64,000 bases of DNA from Roseiarcus sp963820095 (GCA_963820095.1 CAWFZA010000008.1:248001-312000), one strand, 5' to 3'; shown: positions 28,291 to 37,033, counted from the stretch's first letter. Notes: a model not told the origin generated them from the sequence alone. Numbers and translations are program-made.

Positions 28291-29721
28291 ATGGACGATC
28301 GGCCCACTTCCCGCGTCGAGACCACTGCCGGCGTTCATTCGCGGCCGCATAGCGAGTCGCGCGCTGGCGCGCGGCGCGCGGCTTCCCTCGGTGCGCGAGC
28401 TCGCCGCCAAGCTCGATGTCTCGAAATCGACGGTCGTCGAGGCTTACGACCGGCTCGCGGCCGAAGGGGCGGTCGTCGCCCGGCGCGGCTCCGGGTTCTT
28501 CGTCGCCGGCGCCGCTCAACCCGCTGACGTTCGCAGCCGCGGATCCGCCGCCCGAGCCCGCGGTCGATCCGTCATGGATCAACCGGCACGCGATGACGGG
28601 CGCGCCCGATTTTCTCTGTCCCGGCGCCGGCTGGCTGCCTGATTCCTGGGTGCTCGATCTTGGCGTCCAGCGCGCGATGCGGCTCGCGGCGCGCGCCGAT
28701 TTTGCCAGTCGGCGCCAATATGACGAGCCGCTCGGCCACGCTCCGCTCCGGCGGCTCTTCTCGGTGCGTCTCGCCGAGCGAGGCGTGATGGCGGATTTCG
28801 ACCAGATCGTCGTCACCGACTCCTGCTCGCAGGCGCTGGATCTCGCCTGCCGTTTCCTCTCAGTCCGAACGACACGGTGGTCGTCGACGACCCTTGCTAC
28901 TTCAATTTCCATTCGCTCTTGCGCGCCAACCGCGCGACCGTCGTCACGGTTCCGATGCACCGCCGAAGGCCCCGATGTCGCCGAGCTTGAGCGCCTGTTC
29001 GCTGAGCATCGGCCGCGTCTCTATCTCACCACCGGCGGCCTGCACAATCCGACGGGCGCGATTTCCTCGCCCGCTATCGTTCACCGGGTGCTCCGACTGG
29101 CCGAGGAGCACGACGTCATGATCCTCGAAGACGACACGTTCGCGGATTTCGAAGCGGAGCCTTCGACCAGGCTTGCCGCGCTCGACGGCTTTCGCCGTGT
29201 TGTGCAGGTGGGCAGCGCCACCAAGGCGGTCGGCGCCGCCTTGCGCTGCGGCTACATCGCAGCGCGTCCGGATTGGATCCCGCAGATCGTCGACCTCAAG
29301 CTTGCGACGACCATGGGCAACAGCGCGACAGGGGCGGCGATCCTGCATCGCGTTCTGACGGAAAGCGGCTACCGGCGCCATCTCGACGGGCTTCGGCGAA
29401 AGCTCGCCGACGCGATGGGGCGAACGTTGCAGACCATGCGCGCGCACGGCCTCGTCGCCCTGGATCGAGCCGCGCGCCGGCATCTATTTGTGGGCGCGCC
29501 TGCCCGATGGCGTCAGCGCCGCCGACGTCGCCCGCCATGCGCTGACGAGGAAAGTGATGTTCGCGCCCGGACCCGCGTTCAGCGCCTCGGACGATGCGCG
29601 CGGCTGCCTGCGCTTCAACGTCTCCCGCTGCGCCGACCCGCGCGTCTACGAAGTCCTCGACGAAGCCATCGCCGCCGCTCGCCGCGTCGAGCCGGTCCAG
29701 GCGGCGCATGCCGCGCTATAA
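28291..29721 (+). CDS. MocR-type regulator: GntR winged helix fused to class I aminotransferase; several frame breaks
   Basis: The N-terminal part carries a GntR wHTH: 'RIASRALARGARLPSVRELAAKLDVSKSTVVEAYDRLAAEG' (quoted as one helix-turn-helix block in pieces), ending 'VARRGSGFFVAG'. The C-terminal part is an aminotransferase-like PLP domain with 'NPTGAISS', 'ILEDDTFADFE' and the Schiff-base lysine in 'QVGSATKAVGAALRCGYI'. About 470 residues are expected. Frame breaks lie near 28515, 28860, 28966 and 29458, and probably one just after the ATG at 28291. The start is therefore uncertain, and the homologous frame is open back to 28214. Such proteins sense an amine or PLP and regulate a neighbouring gene and themselves. 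Its own promoter region carries the three-site operator. The stop overlaps the truA start by 14 bp. Confidence 0.75.
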
Positions 29722-30462
29722 GCTCACGCTCGAATATGACGGCGACGCCGTTCGTCGGCTGGCAGCGACAGGAGAACGGCCTCTCGGTCCAGGAAGTTCT
29801 GGAGAGCGCGCTCACCGCGATGACCGGCGCGCGCGCGACCGCCCATGGCGCGGGGCGCACGGACGCTGGCGTGCATGCTTTGGGCCAGGTCGCGCATGTC
29901 GACCTCGAGCGCGACTGGGAGCCGTTCCGCCTGAGCGAGGGGCTCAATGCGCTCGTCCATCCGCATCCCGTGGCGATTCTCGGCGCCGAGCGCGTGGACG
30001 CCGATTTCGACGCGCGCCATAGCGCGACCGCTCGCCACTATCTCTATCGCGTCGTCAATCGCCGCGCGCCGCTCACCTTCGAGCGCGGCTCGGCCTGGCG
30101 GGTGAAGCCCCGCCTCGACGCCGAGGCGATGCACGCGGCGGCGCGGGCGCTCATCGGCAAGCACGATTTCTCCACCTTTCGCGATTCGCAATGCCAGGCG
30201 AATTCGCCGATCCGCACGCTCGACCGGCTCGACGTGAGGCGCGAGGGCGACGAGGTTCTGTTCGAGGCGAGCGCGCGGTCGTTCCTGCATCGCCAGGTGC
30301 GCTCGATGGTGGGCTCGCTGGTCGAGGTCGGGACCGGGCCGCTGGAGCGCGGACGAGTTCAAGGCGGCGTTCAAGGCCGCCGACCGCAGCCGCTGCGGCC
30401 AGGTCGCCCCGCCGCACGGCCTCTATCTGGTTCGGGTGGACTATCCAACCGCCGCTGGGTGA
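29708..30462 (+). CDS. truA: tRNA pseudouridine(38-40) synthase TruA; two frame breaks
   Basis: About 250 residues after repair, starting at ATG 29708 ('MPRYKLTLEYDG'). After the first break (near 29748) comes 'FVGWQRQENGLSVQEVLE'. The catalytic motif is 'GAGRTDAGVHALGQ' with the nucleophilic Asp. Further landmarks are 'HYLYRVVNR', 'FRDSQC', 'FEASARSFLHRQVRSMVGSLVEVG' (in blocks) and, after a break near 30347, 'GQVAPPHGLYLVRVDY'. TruA isomerises uridines 38-40 in the anticodon arm of many tRNAs. The start lies inside the 3' end of the MocR gene, and the stop overlaps the convergent dapE stop by 22 bp. Confidence 0.92.
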
Positions 30463-31613
30463 AAATAAAGCTCGAGCGCCCGCTCATAGATGCGCGACAG
30501 CGCTTCGAGATCGTCGAGCGCGACCCGCTCGTCGACGGCGTGGATCGTCGCGTTGACGAGGCCCAGCTCGACCACCGGACAGGCGTTCTTGATGAAGCGC
30601 GCGTCCGAAGTCCCCCCGCCGGTCGAAAGCGAGGGCTTCCGCCCGGTCACGTCGCTCACGGCTTCGGCGACGAGATCGGTGAACGGCCCGGGCTTGGTGA
30701 GAAAGGCGACCGCGTTGCTCGGCTCGAAGGTCACGGTCGCGCGCTTGGCCCCGTCGGCCGCCGCCACCCGGCGCTTGATCTCTGCGGAGAGCGAATTCGA
30801 GCGTCCACAGGTCGTTGAAGCGGACGTTGAACTTGAGGCGCACCTCGCCGGGGATGACGTTGAACGCCGGATTGCCGACGTCGACCGAGACCACTTCGAG
30901 GTTCGTCGGCTCGAAGTCGGCGTTGCCGGAATCGAGCGGCGGCGAGAGCAGCGCCGTCAGGATCGGCGCCAGCGCCGGAATCGGATTGTCGGCGATATGC
31001 GGATAGGCCGCGTGGCCCTGGCGGCCGCGAATCGTGATCCGTCCGTTGAGCGAGCCGCGCCGGCCGTGCTTGATCGTGTCGGCGACCGCCTCGACGCGAG
31101 GTCGATTTGCCCAGGATGCAATGGTCGAACGTTTCGCCCTTGGCGAGCGCCCAGTCGACGAGCTTGACGGTGCCGTTGACCGCCGGGCCCTCTTCGTCGC
31201 CGGTGATGAGGAAGCTGATCGAGCCTGCGAACGCCGCCCTGGCGATGAAGCGCAAGGCGGCGGCGACGGCGGCGGCGACGCCCCCCTTCATGTCGCAGGC
31301 GCCGCGGCCCCAGAGGCAACCGTCGGCGATTTCGCCCGAGAACGGGTCGAACCGCCAGAGCGCCTTATCGCCCGGCGGCACGACGTCGGTGTGGCCGGCG
31401 AAGGCGAGATTGGGCTTGGCCGCGCCGAACCGCGCATAAAGGTTGAGAACCGGAGGCGTTCCCGGCGCCTCGAAGGTGACAAGCTCGGCCGCGAAACCGG
31501 CCTTGCCCAAAAGATCGCGCAAGTAGGGCAGCGCGCCGCCGTCGGTCGGCGTCACCGACGGAAAGCGGATGAAGCGCGCGCGCGATTTCGAGCGCCGATG
31601 GCGGAGAGGACAT
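30441..31613 (-). CDS. dapE: Succinyl-diaminopimelate desuccinylase DapE; three frame breaks
   Basis: About 390 residues, read from ATG 31613. Landmarks in order: 'SVTPTDGGALPYLRDLL', the M20 zinc motif 'FAGHTDVVPPGD' with its His and Asp, 'GRGACDMKGGVAAAV', the catalytic 'TGDEEGPAVNGT', 'RRGSLNGRITIRG', 'NVIPGEVRLKFNVRFND', 'STGGGTSDARFIK' and 'VVELGLVNATIHAVDERV'. It hydrolyses N-succinyl-LL-diaminopimelate in lysine and peptidoglycan synthesis. Breaks lie near 31580, 31102 and 30795. At 30795 'GAATTCGCTC' should read 'GAATCGCTC'. The enzyme is normally essential, so these breaks are most easily explained as sequence errors. It is in the common truA/dapE neighbourhood and convergent with truA. 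Confidence 0.92.
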
Positions 31614-31634
31614 GCTCACGCTTGAGGCCGCGCC

Positions 31635-32217
31635 CTACCTCGGCCGCATTTCGCGCACCGGCGCGGCCCAGTCGAGGCCGACGTCGTAGATCGGCGGCTC
31701 GGTGTTGGAGAGAAGATTCCACAAACCCGTCTGCGGGCTGCGCTTCAAGGACTTGATCAGGACCCGCCCGTCGCTGAGGCCGCAGACGCACATGCGTCCG
31801 ACCAGACTGTCGTCCGCCGGATTGCGCATGTCGTCGTAGAAGACGAGCCAGTTGTCGAACAAGACGCCGAGCGAGTGGCCGCGGACCTGCACCGCCACCG
31901 TCGTCGGCTTCGAATCGAGCGGCGCGTCGACATCGTCGAACGGGCCCTGGCCGTCGGCGTAGAAATGCGCGACCGCGCCCGCGCCGACATAGCCGACCAG
32001 CGGCGCGCTCGGCGGCCGCGGCGGTCCGCCTCCGATCGAGGCGAGGCGGCTCGATCCCGAGATAGTCGGACACGATCGCGATCTCGTCGGCGCGCAGGCG
32101 GCGGTGGCCGTTGAGCAGGTCGGTGACGGCGGATGGCGAGCGGCCAAGCGCCTTGGCGAGGCCGCTTCGGGTTTTGCCGGTCCTTTTGAGGCCGGCGCGG
32201 ATCCAGTCGACAGTCAA
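31635..32217 (-). CDS. XRE/S24-like (C1/LexA-type) transcriptional repressor; one frame break
   Basis: About 193 residues after repair. The TTG start at 32217 is chosen because AGGAG lies 8 bp upstream. The N-terminal helix-turn-helix 'KTRSGLAKALGRSPSAVTDLLNGHRRL' (in two blocks) is XRE-type. The C-terminal half resembles an S24 peptidase fold: 'LVGYVGAGAVAHFYADG', the nucleophile-like Ser in 'VRGHSLGVLFDNWLVFYDD' and the Lys in 'RVLIKSLKR'. Whether Ser-Lys self-cleavage is retained is not certain. The frame breaks near 32030. The gene is divergent from a four-gene cassette, and a palindromic operator sits in the gap. The arrangement is that of a phage- or island-type repressor guarding its neighbour. 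Confidence 0.72.
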
Positions 32218-32341
32218 AGCTGAAGCTCCTGCAACTTGCTTTCTCCAAGCGAAGGGCGTGGGGCGCTCTGGCGCGTCCCCGCCATCGAAGACCTGCGCGA
32301 CTCACGGTATTAACCTCATTTCCGAAAAACCGCAATTCAAA

Positions 32342-32382
32342 AAAACAGAATCTTGACACAAGCTTCTGTTTTACCCGATACT
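32342..32382 (+). promoter_or_regulatory. Palindromic operator overlapping a sigma70-like promoter for the cassette
   Basis: The left arm AAAACAGAATCTTG (32342-32355) and right arm CAAGCTTCTGTTTT (32359-32372) are inverted repeats with 13 of 14 positions complementary and a 3-bp spacer. The -35 box TTGACA (32353-32358) is inside the palindrome, and GATACT (32377-32382) sits 18 bp downstream as a -10. Repressor binding would block RNA polymerase. A further half-site AAAACAGAA occurs at 32408-32416, just before the first gene's ribosome-binding site. Confidence 0.75.
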
Positions 32383-32428
32383 GAACAAAGCAAGAACATA
32401 ACACAGCAAAACAGAAAGGGCAAGATCC

Positions 32429-32837
32429 ATGGCCACCTCCCCGCCGCTCCGGCGCCGTCCGCCGAAAGTCGACACCGAACGAATGGAGGCCATACGATCT
32501 TCCGCGCGCCATCTCAAGGACTTGCACCGCGTACACAAGCGCTTCCCGGTGAACGTGGAGGTCAATACCCGCGGGCATTCCGAAGTTCGTCCCTCCAATC
32601 ATCGAGCAGTCCTATTGCACTTCGCCCGCGGCGCTCTGCGCCGAGCTCGCGGAGCCGATCAAGCCACGCCCTGAAGCTGCCGCGCCCCTCGCTGAACTGG
32701 CGGAGCCGATCGAAGCTGCGGCGCTTTGTGCTGAACCGCCTGATTCGATCGAGGACGAAGCGCTTTGCGATGAACTGCTGGAGCTGACCGAGGACGAAGC
32801 GCTTTGCAGCGAATTTTCCAAGGAGGCCACCCAATGA
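32429..32837 (+). CDS. Uncharacterised cassette protein with acidic Leu/Cys-containing repeats; one frame break
   Basis: About 135 residues after repair. The ATG at 32429 follows GAAAGGG. The N-terminal ~50 residues are basic and helical ('RMEAIRSSARHLKDLHRVHKRFPVNVEVN'-type, with many Arg/His). After the break near 32565 the protein reads 'AGIPKFVPPIIEQSYC'. It then has a tail of imperfect acidic repeats of the type 'ALCxELxExIExx': 'ALCAELAEPI', 'PLAELAEPIE', 'ALCAEPPDSIEDE', 'ALCDELLELTEDE', 'ALCSEF'. I recognise no family. It is the first gene behind the repressor-controlled promoter and overlaps the next gene (ATGA at 32834-32837), so the two are co-translated. Confidence 0.55.
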
Positions 32838-33426
32838 GCAGCACGAGGAAGATCAAGCGCAAATCGCCAAAAGAGCTGCTCGACGCCGTCCAGGAGCGGC
32901 TCGACGCCACCCCGGAGCGCATCGCCCGCGCCAGGGAAGCGGGTGAAACTCCGAGCCCTCGACGCCCAACGGACGCGCCGCATGCTCGACCCGTTCGACA
33001 CCATGCGCGCCAACCGGCTGCTCGCGCCGCATGATCCGAAGCTCAACGACATCCGCTGGCTGGTCGGCGAATCGCTGCGCCGCACCCACCATCGCGCCCG
33101 GCTCGATCAGTTGCGCGCGGTCGCGCCCGACCGGCTCGGTTCGACCGGCTTCGGGCCGCGTCCCGGCCTGCCGCAGTCCGACGTCGCGCTTCAGGCCCGC
33201 GACAAGTTGCGCAACGCCGAGGATCGCGTCGGTCCGCATGCCTGGCCGATCGTGACCCGGATCGTCATCGAAGGCGCGGGCGTTCGCGACTGCCGCGGCT
33301 TCGTCCCCGAGCTCGCCACCCCCTGGCGCGCCGATGCGGTGGTGTCCGACCGCCTTCGGGTCGCGCTCGACATGATCGGCGGCCTGATGGGCGTCACGGC
33401 GAGGCGGGAGAAGCGAGCAGGACTGA
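32834..33426 (+). CDS. Uncharacterised cassette protein, possibly DUF6456-like; frame breaks, 3' end uncertain
   Basis: The ATG at 32834 has AGGAGG at 32821-32826. Translation starts 'MSSTRKIKRKSPKELLDAVQERLDATPERIARARE'-like (Lys/Arg-rich helix). After a break near 32935 it continues 'LRALDAQRTRRMLDPFDTM', 'RWLVGESLRRTHHRARLDQL', 'ALQARDKLRNAEDRVGP', 'IVIEGAGVRDCRG' and 'SDRLRVALDMIGGLMG'. The pattern 'A..ARd.lR.A...VGP....iv..v...G....C' followed by 'L..ALd.l' resembles DUF6456 domains of alphaproteobacterial DNA-binding proteins. I judge this as weak similarity. The end given is the first stop reached by one further insertion error; a stop at 33461 in another frame is also possible. Coupled to the preceding gene. 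Confidence 0.45.
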
Positions 33427-33476
33427 CCCGTCGCCATACGCTCATTTTCGAAACACTCAATGAGGAGCTGATCCCC

Positions 33477-33695
33477 ATGACGTTCAACATCGTCGCCATG
33501 ATCTGCATGGCCGGCATGAGCCCGGCGGATTGCGGGCCCGAGCCTGGCTTCTCGCGCGACGTCGCCATCATCGGCTCGGTCTCGAATGAAATCTGGTGCG
33601 GCGTCGAAGCCCAGCAGGACCTCGCCAAAAGCGCGCCGTTCCGCAATCTCGCCGAAGGCGAGTTCATCAAAGTCATGTGCGTGAGAAACGGCTGA
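33477..33695 (+). CDS. Small uncharacterised protein, cassette gene 3
   Basis: 72 residues. The ATG at 33477 has GGAG at 33464-33467 (9-bp spacing). The same frame is open upstream, but I attribute that to the frame errors in the preceding gene. The N-terminus 'TFNIVAMICMAGMSPADCG' is hydrophobic and could be a short signal or membrane segment. The rest contains 'SNEIWCGVEAQQDLAKSAPF' and 'EFIKVMCVRNG', with four Cys residues in all. The 'SPADC' block near the N-terminus recurs in small hypothetical proteins of Rhizobiales as I remember them. The function is unknown. Confidence 0.5.
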   Translation: MTFNIVAMICMAGMSPADCGPEPGFSRDVAIIGSVSNEIWCGVEAQQDLAKSAPFRNLAEGEFIKVMCVRNG

Positions 33696-33799
33696 TCGCC
33701 ATTCGGCTGCTCTGGCTCCTCAGGGCCAGAGCCAGCCGAAGCCTCGGGCCCCGCCTGCCGCGGCCCCGCCCGCAATCCCTTTGAAAATAGGTTTCATAG

Positions 33800-34406
33800 A
33801 TGACGGTCGATCGATCGCCCATGTGGATTGGCCTTGCCGATCTTCTCCTCTGTGTCCTCTCCGTCGTGATCGTCGCGGTCGCGCCGACCAAGGCCAAGGT
33901 CGATGGCGTGAAGCCGAAGGCGGAATTCCTGATCACCGCCGACTGGCCCGTCGCGCTCGATTCCGACGTCGACCTTTGGCTTGTCGGCCCGGACAGGAAG
34001 CCGGTCTTTTATGGCTCGCGCGAAGCGGCATGCGCTTCGCTCGATCGCGACAGCCTGGGCTTCTCGACGTCTCAGATCACGCTCGCCGACGGCTCGATGG
34101 CGCAATCGGAATCGAACAAGGAAACGACCACGATCCGCTGTCTCGCGCCGGGCCACTACGACATCGGCGTCAACCTCTATTCCGACCGCGAGCTCGCCAA
34201 GGGCGAGAGCTCGATTCCGGTGCGCGATCGAAATCACCGGCCTCAATCCGCAAGTCACGACCGTGTTCGCCAAGGACGTCGCGCTCGAAAGTGTCGGGCA
34301 GACCATCAATGTCGTGAGCTTCGACCTCACGTTGGACGGCCGGATCAAGCTGGTCGACCCGCCGCTCGAGCCGATCACCGACGCCTACCGAAAGGACAAG
34401 CCGTGA
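33800..34406 (+). CDS. Membrane-anchored protein with a DUF2135-like periplasmic domain, cassette gene 4; one frame break
   Basis: About 200 residues after repair (break near 34228, one extra base in 'GTGCGCGATCG'). One transmembrane helix, 'IGLADLLLCVLSVVIVAVA' (~residues 10-28), has an internal Asp. The soluble part has 'LDSDVDLWLVGPDRKPVFYG', 'SLDRDSLGFS' and 'CLAPGHYDIGVNLYSD'. The pattern 'sDVDLwv..P.G..vyYG...s....ld.D...G' and 'pG.Y.vgvN.ys' resembles the beta-sandwich DUF2135/YfaP family. The N-terminal helix with a polar residue resembles those of MotB/ExbD-type proteins, but no MotA/ExbB partner is present. It lies 105 bp after gene 3 on the same strand and closes the cassette. Confidence 0.5.
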
Positions 34407-34759
34407 GGGACGACGCTCAGCATGTTCGAGGCCACGCAGGGCCCTCCAGGCTATCTAGCAGACAGCTACAAGGGCCCACGTTCCGCCAAGCTAAACGCCG
34501 GAAAAAGGCGATGCGAAAATTCTTATTGCGAAAGGCCCCGCGTAACCCATTGATAAGTCACGATTCGCACGAGAAATCCAAGGAAATCCAAGGAAATCCA
34601 ATAGGCAGAATCGCTGGGTTTCGCAGCCAAACGCGCGGCTTCAAGAAAACCCAAATCTAGTCACCGGACCAACGTCGCCGCCCGCCGTCGACGAGGGGCC
34701 AAACCGATCCGAGCCCCGACAAGGCTCCCGCTGTCTCGCGCGAAGACAGCGAGCGGCCC
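34407..34759. other. Intergenic region with a short tandem repeat
   Basis: About 350 bases between the cassette and the convergent MgtC-family gene. It is less GC-rich than its surroundings. It contains the tandem repeat described separately and no supported coding sequence. It could mark the edge of an inserted segment. Confidence 0.4.
34571..34600. repeat. Three tandem copies of a 10-bp unit (GRGAAATCCA/AGGAAATCCA)
   Basis: Positions 34571-34580 (gagaaatcca), 34581-34590 and 34591-34600 (both aggaaatcca) are adjacent copies, followed by 'at'. They lie 165 bp after the last cassette gene. Confidence 0.8.
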
Positions 34760-35467
34760 TCAAGCGCCGCCCTGCGGGTTGTGCCGCCAGGACGCGCGGC
34801 TCACCCCCTCCATGTCGGCGAAGCGCCCGACAATCGCCTCGAGCGCCAGCTCCCGGCGTTTGTGCGAGGTCACGGTCGCGGTCACGTCGACCCGGCCGGT
34901 CTCGCCGGCGAACGCGCTGTCCAGTTGGGCGAAGCGGAGCTCCGGCACGGCGCCCACGTCCTGCACGAGCTCGGCGCGGATATCGGACGCCCGCGCCGGC
35001 CGGCATTCGATCGAGATGATGTAGTGCTGCTCCTCTTCGCCCATCTCCATCGGCTGGCGGTTGATGGCGGCGGCCAGCGGGCGCAAGCCCACATTGGCTC
35101 CGATCACCAGGACTGCCGCCAGGAGGCCGTGGAGCGCCATCCCCTCGCCGGCGAGCAGGCCGACCGCCGCCGAGCACCAGAGGGTCGCCGCGGTGTTGAG
35201 GCCGCGCACGTTGAGCCCCTCCTTGAAGATGACGCCCGCGCCGAGAAAACCGATGCCCGTCACGACCTGGGCGGCGATCCGAGTGGCGCCGTCCGCATCC
35301 GAGACCGCGCGGCCATAGGTGATGAAGATCGCCGCCCCGAGCGCGACGAGCGTATTCGTCCTCAAGCCCGCGAGGTGCTGGCGCCATTGGCGTTCGAGGC
35401 CGATCGACGCGCCAAGGCAGGCGGCGATGAAGAGATTGAGGCCGGCTTGGGCGAGCGCTGTGGCCAT
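34760..35467 (-). CDS. MgtC/SapB family protein
   Basis: A 235-residue intact protein. The N-terminal membrane domain has ~4-5 helices with the family motifs 'GLERQWRQHLAGLRTNTLVALGAA' (in pieces) and 'VVTGIGFLGAGVIFKEG', followed by 'VRGLNTAATLWCSAAVGLLAG'. The soluble C-terminal domain (from ~residue 150) resembles the ACT-like domain of MgtC. MgtC proteins inhibit F-type ATP synthase or support growth under low Mg2+ and acid in pathogens; SapB-type members are less defined. No leader or riboswitch is visible upstream, and the gene is divergent from the Gly/Trp/His-rich protein gene. Confidence 0.88.
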   Translation of the reverse strand: MATALAQAGLNLFIAACLGASIGLERQWRQHLAGLRTNTLVALGAAIFITYGRAVSDADGATRIAAQVVTGIGFLGAGVIFKEGLNVRGLNTAATLWCSAAVGLLAGEGMALHGLLAAVLVIGANVGLRPLAAAINRQPMEMGEEEQHYIISIECRPARASDIRAELVQDVGAVPELRFAQLDSAFAGETGRVDVTATVTSHKRRELALEAIVGRFADMEGVSRASWRHNPQGGA

Positions 35468-35602
35468 GCGGCCCCCTCGGATATGGGCGGGAGATACCCA
35501 TCAAACTGTAAAGAAAACGCCTCAATTTGCCATGAACCATTCACGCCAAATTCAGTTGTTAAGGACCATAATCCCGACGTGGTCGGAAACCTGGAGGCAA
35601 CC

Positions 35603-35942
35603 ATGGTCCTACGCATTCTGTCGCGCGGCGCGATCGCCGCTGTCGCCGGCGCGACGATGCTCGCCGCCTCAAGCGTCCCTTCGTCCGCCTTCACGCTCGC
35701 CTCGCCTTCTCTCGAGACAGCCCGTCGCCAGCGCAGACATTCAGTCGGTCTGGTGGCATGGCGGTTGGCATGGCGGCTGGCACCGTGGCTGGGGCTGGCA
35801 TCGCGGCTGGGGATGGCACGGCGGCTGGCACCGCTGGGGCTGGGGAGGCGGATGGCACCGCTGGGGCTACGGCCCCCGATACGGCTTCGCACCCGGCTGG
35901 CATTGCTGGTGGGGCCCGTGGGGCCGTCGCTGCGGGGTTTGA
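35603..35942 (+). CDS. Exported Gly/Trp/His-rich protein; one frame break
   Basis: About 112 residues after repair, with ATG 35603 preceded by GGAGG (35593-35597). The signal peptide has the core 'GAIAAVAGATMLAASSVPSSAFT'-like segment, cleaved after 'SSA'. After a break near 35720 the mature part is 'VASADIQSVWWHGGWHGGW' and repeated 'GWHRGW' / 'GWHGGWHRW' units, ending 'GRRCGV'. Small secreted proteins of this composition are common in Rhizobiales and have no known function; His and Trp could bind metal. The frame covering 34781-35959 is a shadow and is not used. Convergent with yebC. Confidence 0.6.
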
Positions 35943-35979
35943 CACGCTGCCTGGGATGAGCGCCGCTCGCAAGGCGGCG

Positions 35980-36728
35980 CTAGCCCTCCATCTTCTCCAG
36001 TAGCGCCTCGGAGACCTCGAAGTTCGCGGTGACGGTCTGGACGTCGTCGTTGTCCTCGAGCGCGCCGATGAGGCGCAGGATCTTTTCGCCCGCCTCGTCG
36101 TCGACGGCGATCGGTGTTCTGCGGCCGCCAGACAATCGAGGCCTTCAGCGGCTCGCCGAACTTCGCCTCGAGCGCCTTTTGCGCCTCGCTCAGCGCCGCG
36201 ACCGAGGTGACGACCTCGTGCTCGTCCGGGCCTGACGCGACGTCGTCCGCGCCCGCCTCGATCGCCGCCTCCAGCATCGCGTCCTCGTCGGCGACCTTGC
36301 GGTCGAAGACGATCAGTCCGACGCGGTCGAACATGAAGGAGACCGCGCCCGTTTCGGCCAGCGACCCGCCGGCCTTGGTGAAATAGGAGCGCACCTCGCC
36401 CGCGGTGCGGTTGCGGTTGTCGGTCAGCGCCTCGACGATGACCGCCACGCCGCCCGGCGCATAGCCCTCGTAGCGCACTTCGTCGTAAGTTCTCGGTGTC
36501 CGCCGAGGACGCCTTCTTGATCGCCCGCTCGATATTGTCCTTGGGCATGTTCTCGGCTCTCGCCGCGATCATGGCGACGCGCAGCCGCGCGTTCATCGCC
36601 GGATCGGGCAAGCCGAGCTTGGCGGCGACGGTGATTTCGCGCGCGAGCTTGGAGAAGAGCTTGGAGCGGATCGCGTCCTGCTTGCCCTTCTTGTGCATGA
36701 TGTTCTTGAACTGACTATGGCCGGCCAT
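35980..36728 (-). CDS. yebC: YebC/PmpR family DNA-binding / translation-linked protein; two frame breaks
   Basis: About 248 residues after repair, the normal length. The N-terminus is 'MAGHSQFKNIMHKKGKQDA', the signature of the family, followed by 'AREITVAAKLGLPDPAMNARLR' and 'MPKDNIERAIKKA'. After a break near 36487 ('GAACTTACG' for 'GAACTACG') come 'RYEGYAPGGVAVIVEALTDNRNRT' (two blocks) and 'VSFMFDRVGLIVF'. After a break near 36115 it ends 'EALLEKMEG'. YebC-type proteins act as transcriptional regulators and, in recent work, as ribosome-associated factors that help with proline-rich stretches. Both frame breaks are single extra bases in a strongly conserved protein. Confidence 0.9.
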
Positions 36729-36848
36729 ATTCGCCTCGGTTGACCCTTCTGCGGATGTGTTGGGGGTAATCGCGCCTCGTATACGCCGCGGCCGGCGCAG
36801 AGGGAAGGCGGGGCACGGTCACCACTTTGACGGTCGGGGGCAGCAGCT

Positions 36849-36949
36849 TCAGGTCTTCCCCGAGAAGCGCGAATTCTGCCGCAACAGGGCGGCAAGGAGC
36901 GTCGACCCCGAGCGCGGAAGGCCGGAGATGAAGTGCAGGCGATTTGCAT
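36849..36949 (-). pseudogene. Sulfotransferase N-terminal remnant
   Basis: The minus strand reads 'LHFISGLPRSGSTLLAALLRQN' (in two blocks), the PAPS-binding 5'-phosphosulfate loop that opens sulfotransferase family proteins. It then stops at TGA 36851-36849 after about 30 codons. The remaining ~250 residues of such an enzyme are absent before yebC begins. The Met codon at 36949 is one base out of frame with the motif. It is a truncated relic, not a functional gene. Confidence 0.5.
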
Positions 36950-37033
36950 AGAGGAGCCAGCGAGAAAGGAGCCGCGCACGACGCGCCGCCGTTTGGTATA
37001 ACTGAGTTCGGCTTCCCCTTCGTCATCCACGTC

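Noticed and set aside
28416..30818. Apparent 800-residue MocR-TruA fusion
   Set aside because: Two separate genes brought into one frame by insertion errors; each has its own conserved ends (MocR stop 29721, TruA start 29708).
32612..33085. Ser/Ala-rich minus-strand frame opposite the cassette
   Set aside because: Low-complexity antisense of the acidic repeat gene, with no start signals.
34781..35959. A 392-codon plus-strand frame spanning mgtC and the Gly/Trp/His-rich gene
   Set aside because: Antisense to mgtC over most of its length; only the part from 35603 is coding, and that switches frame.
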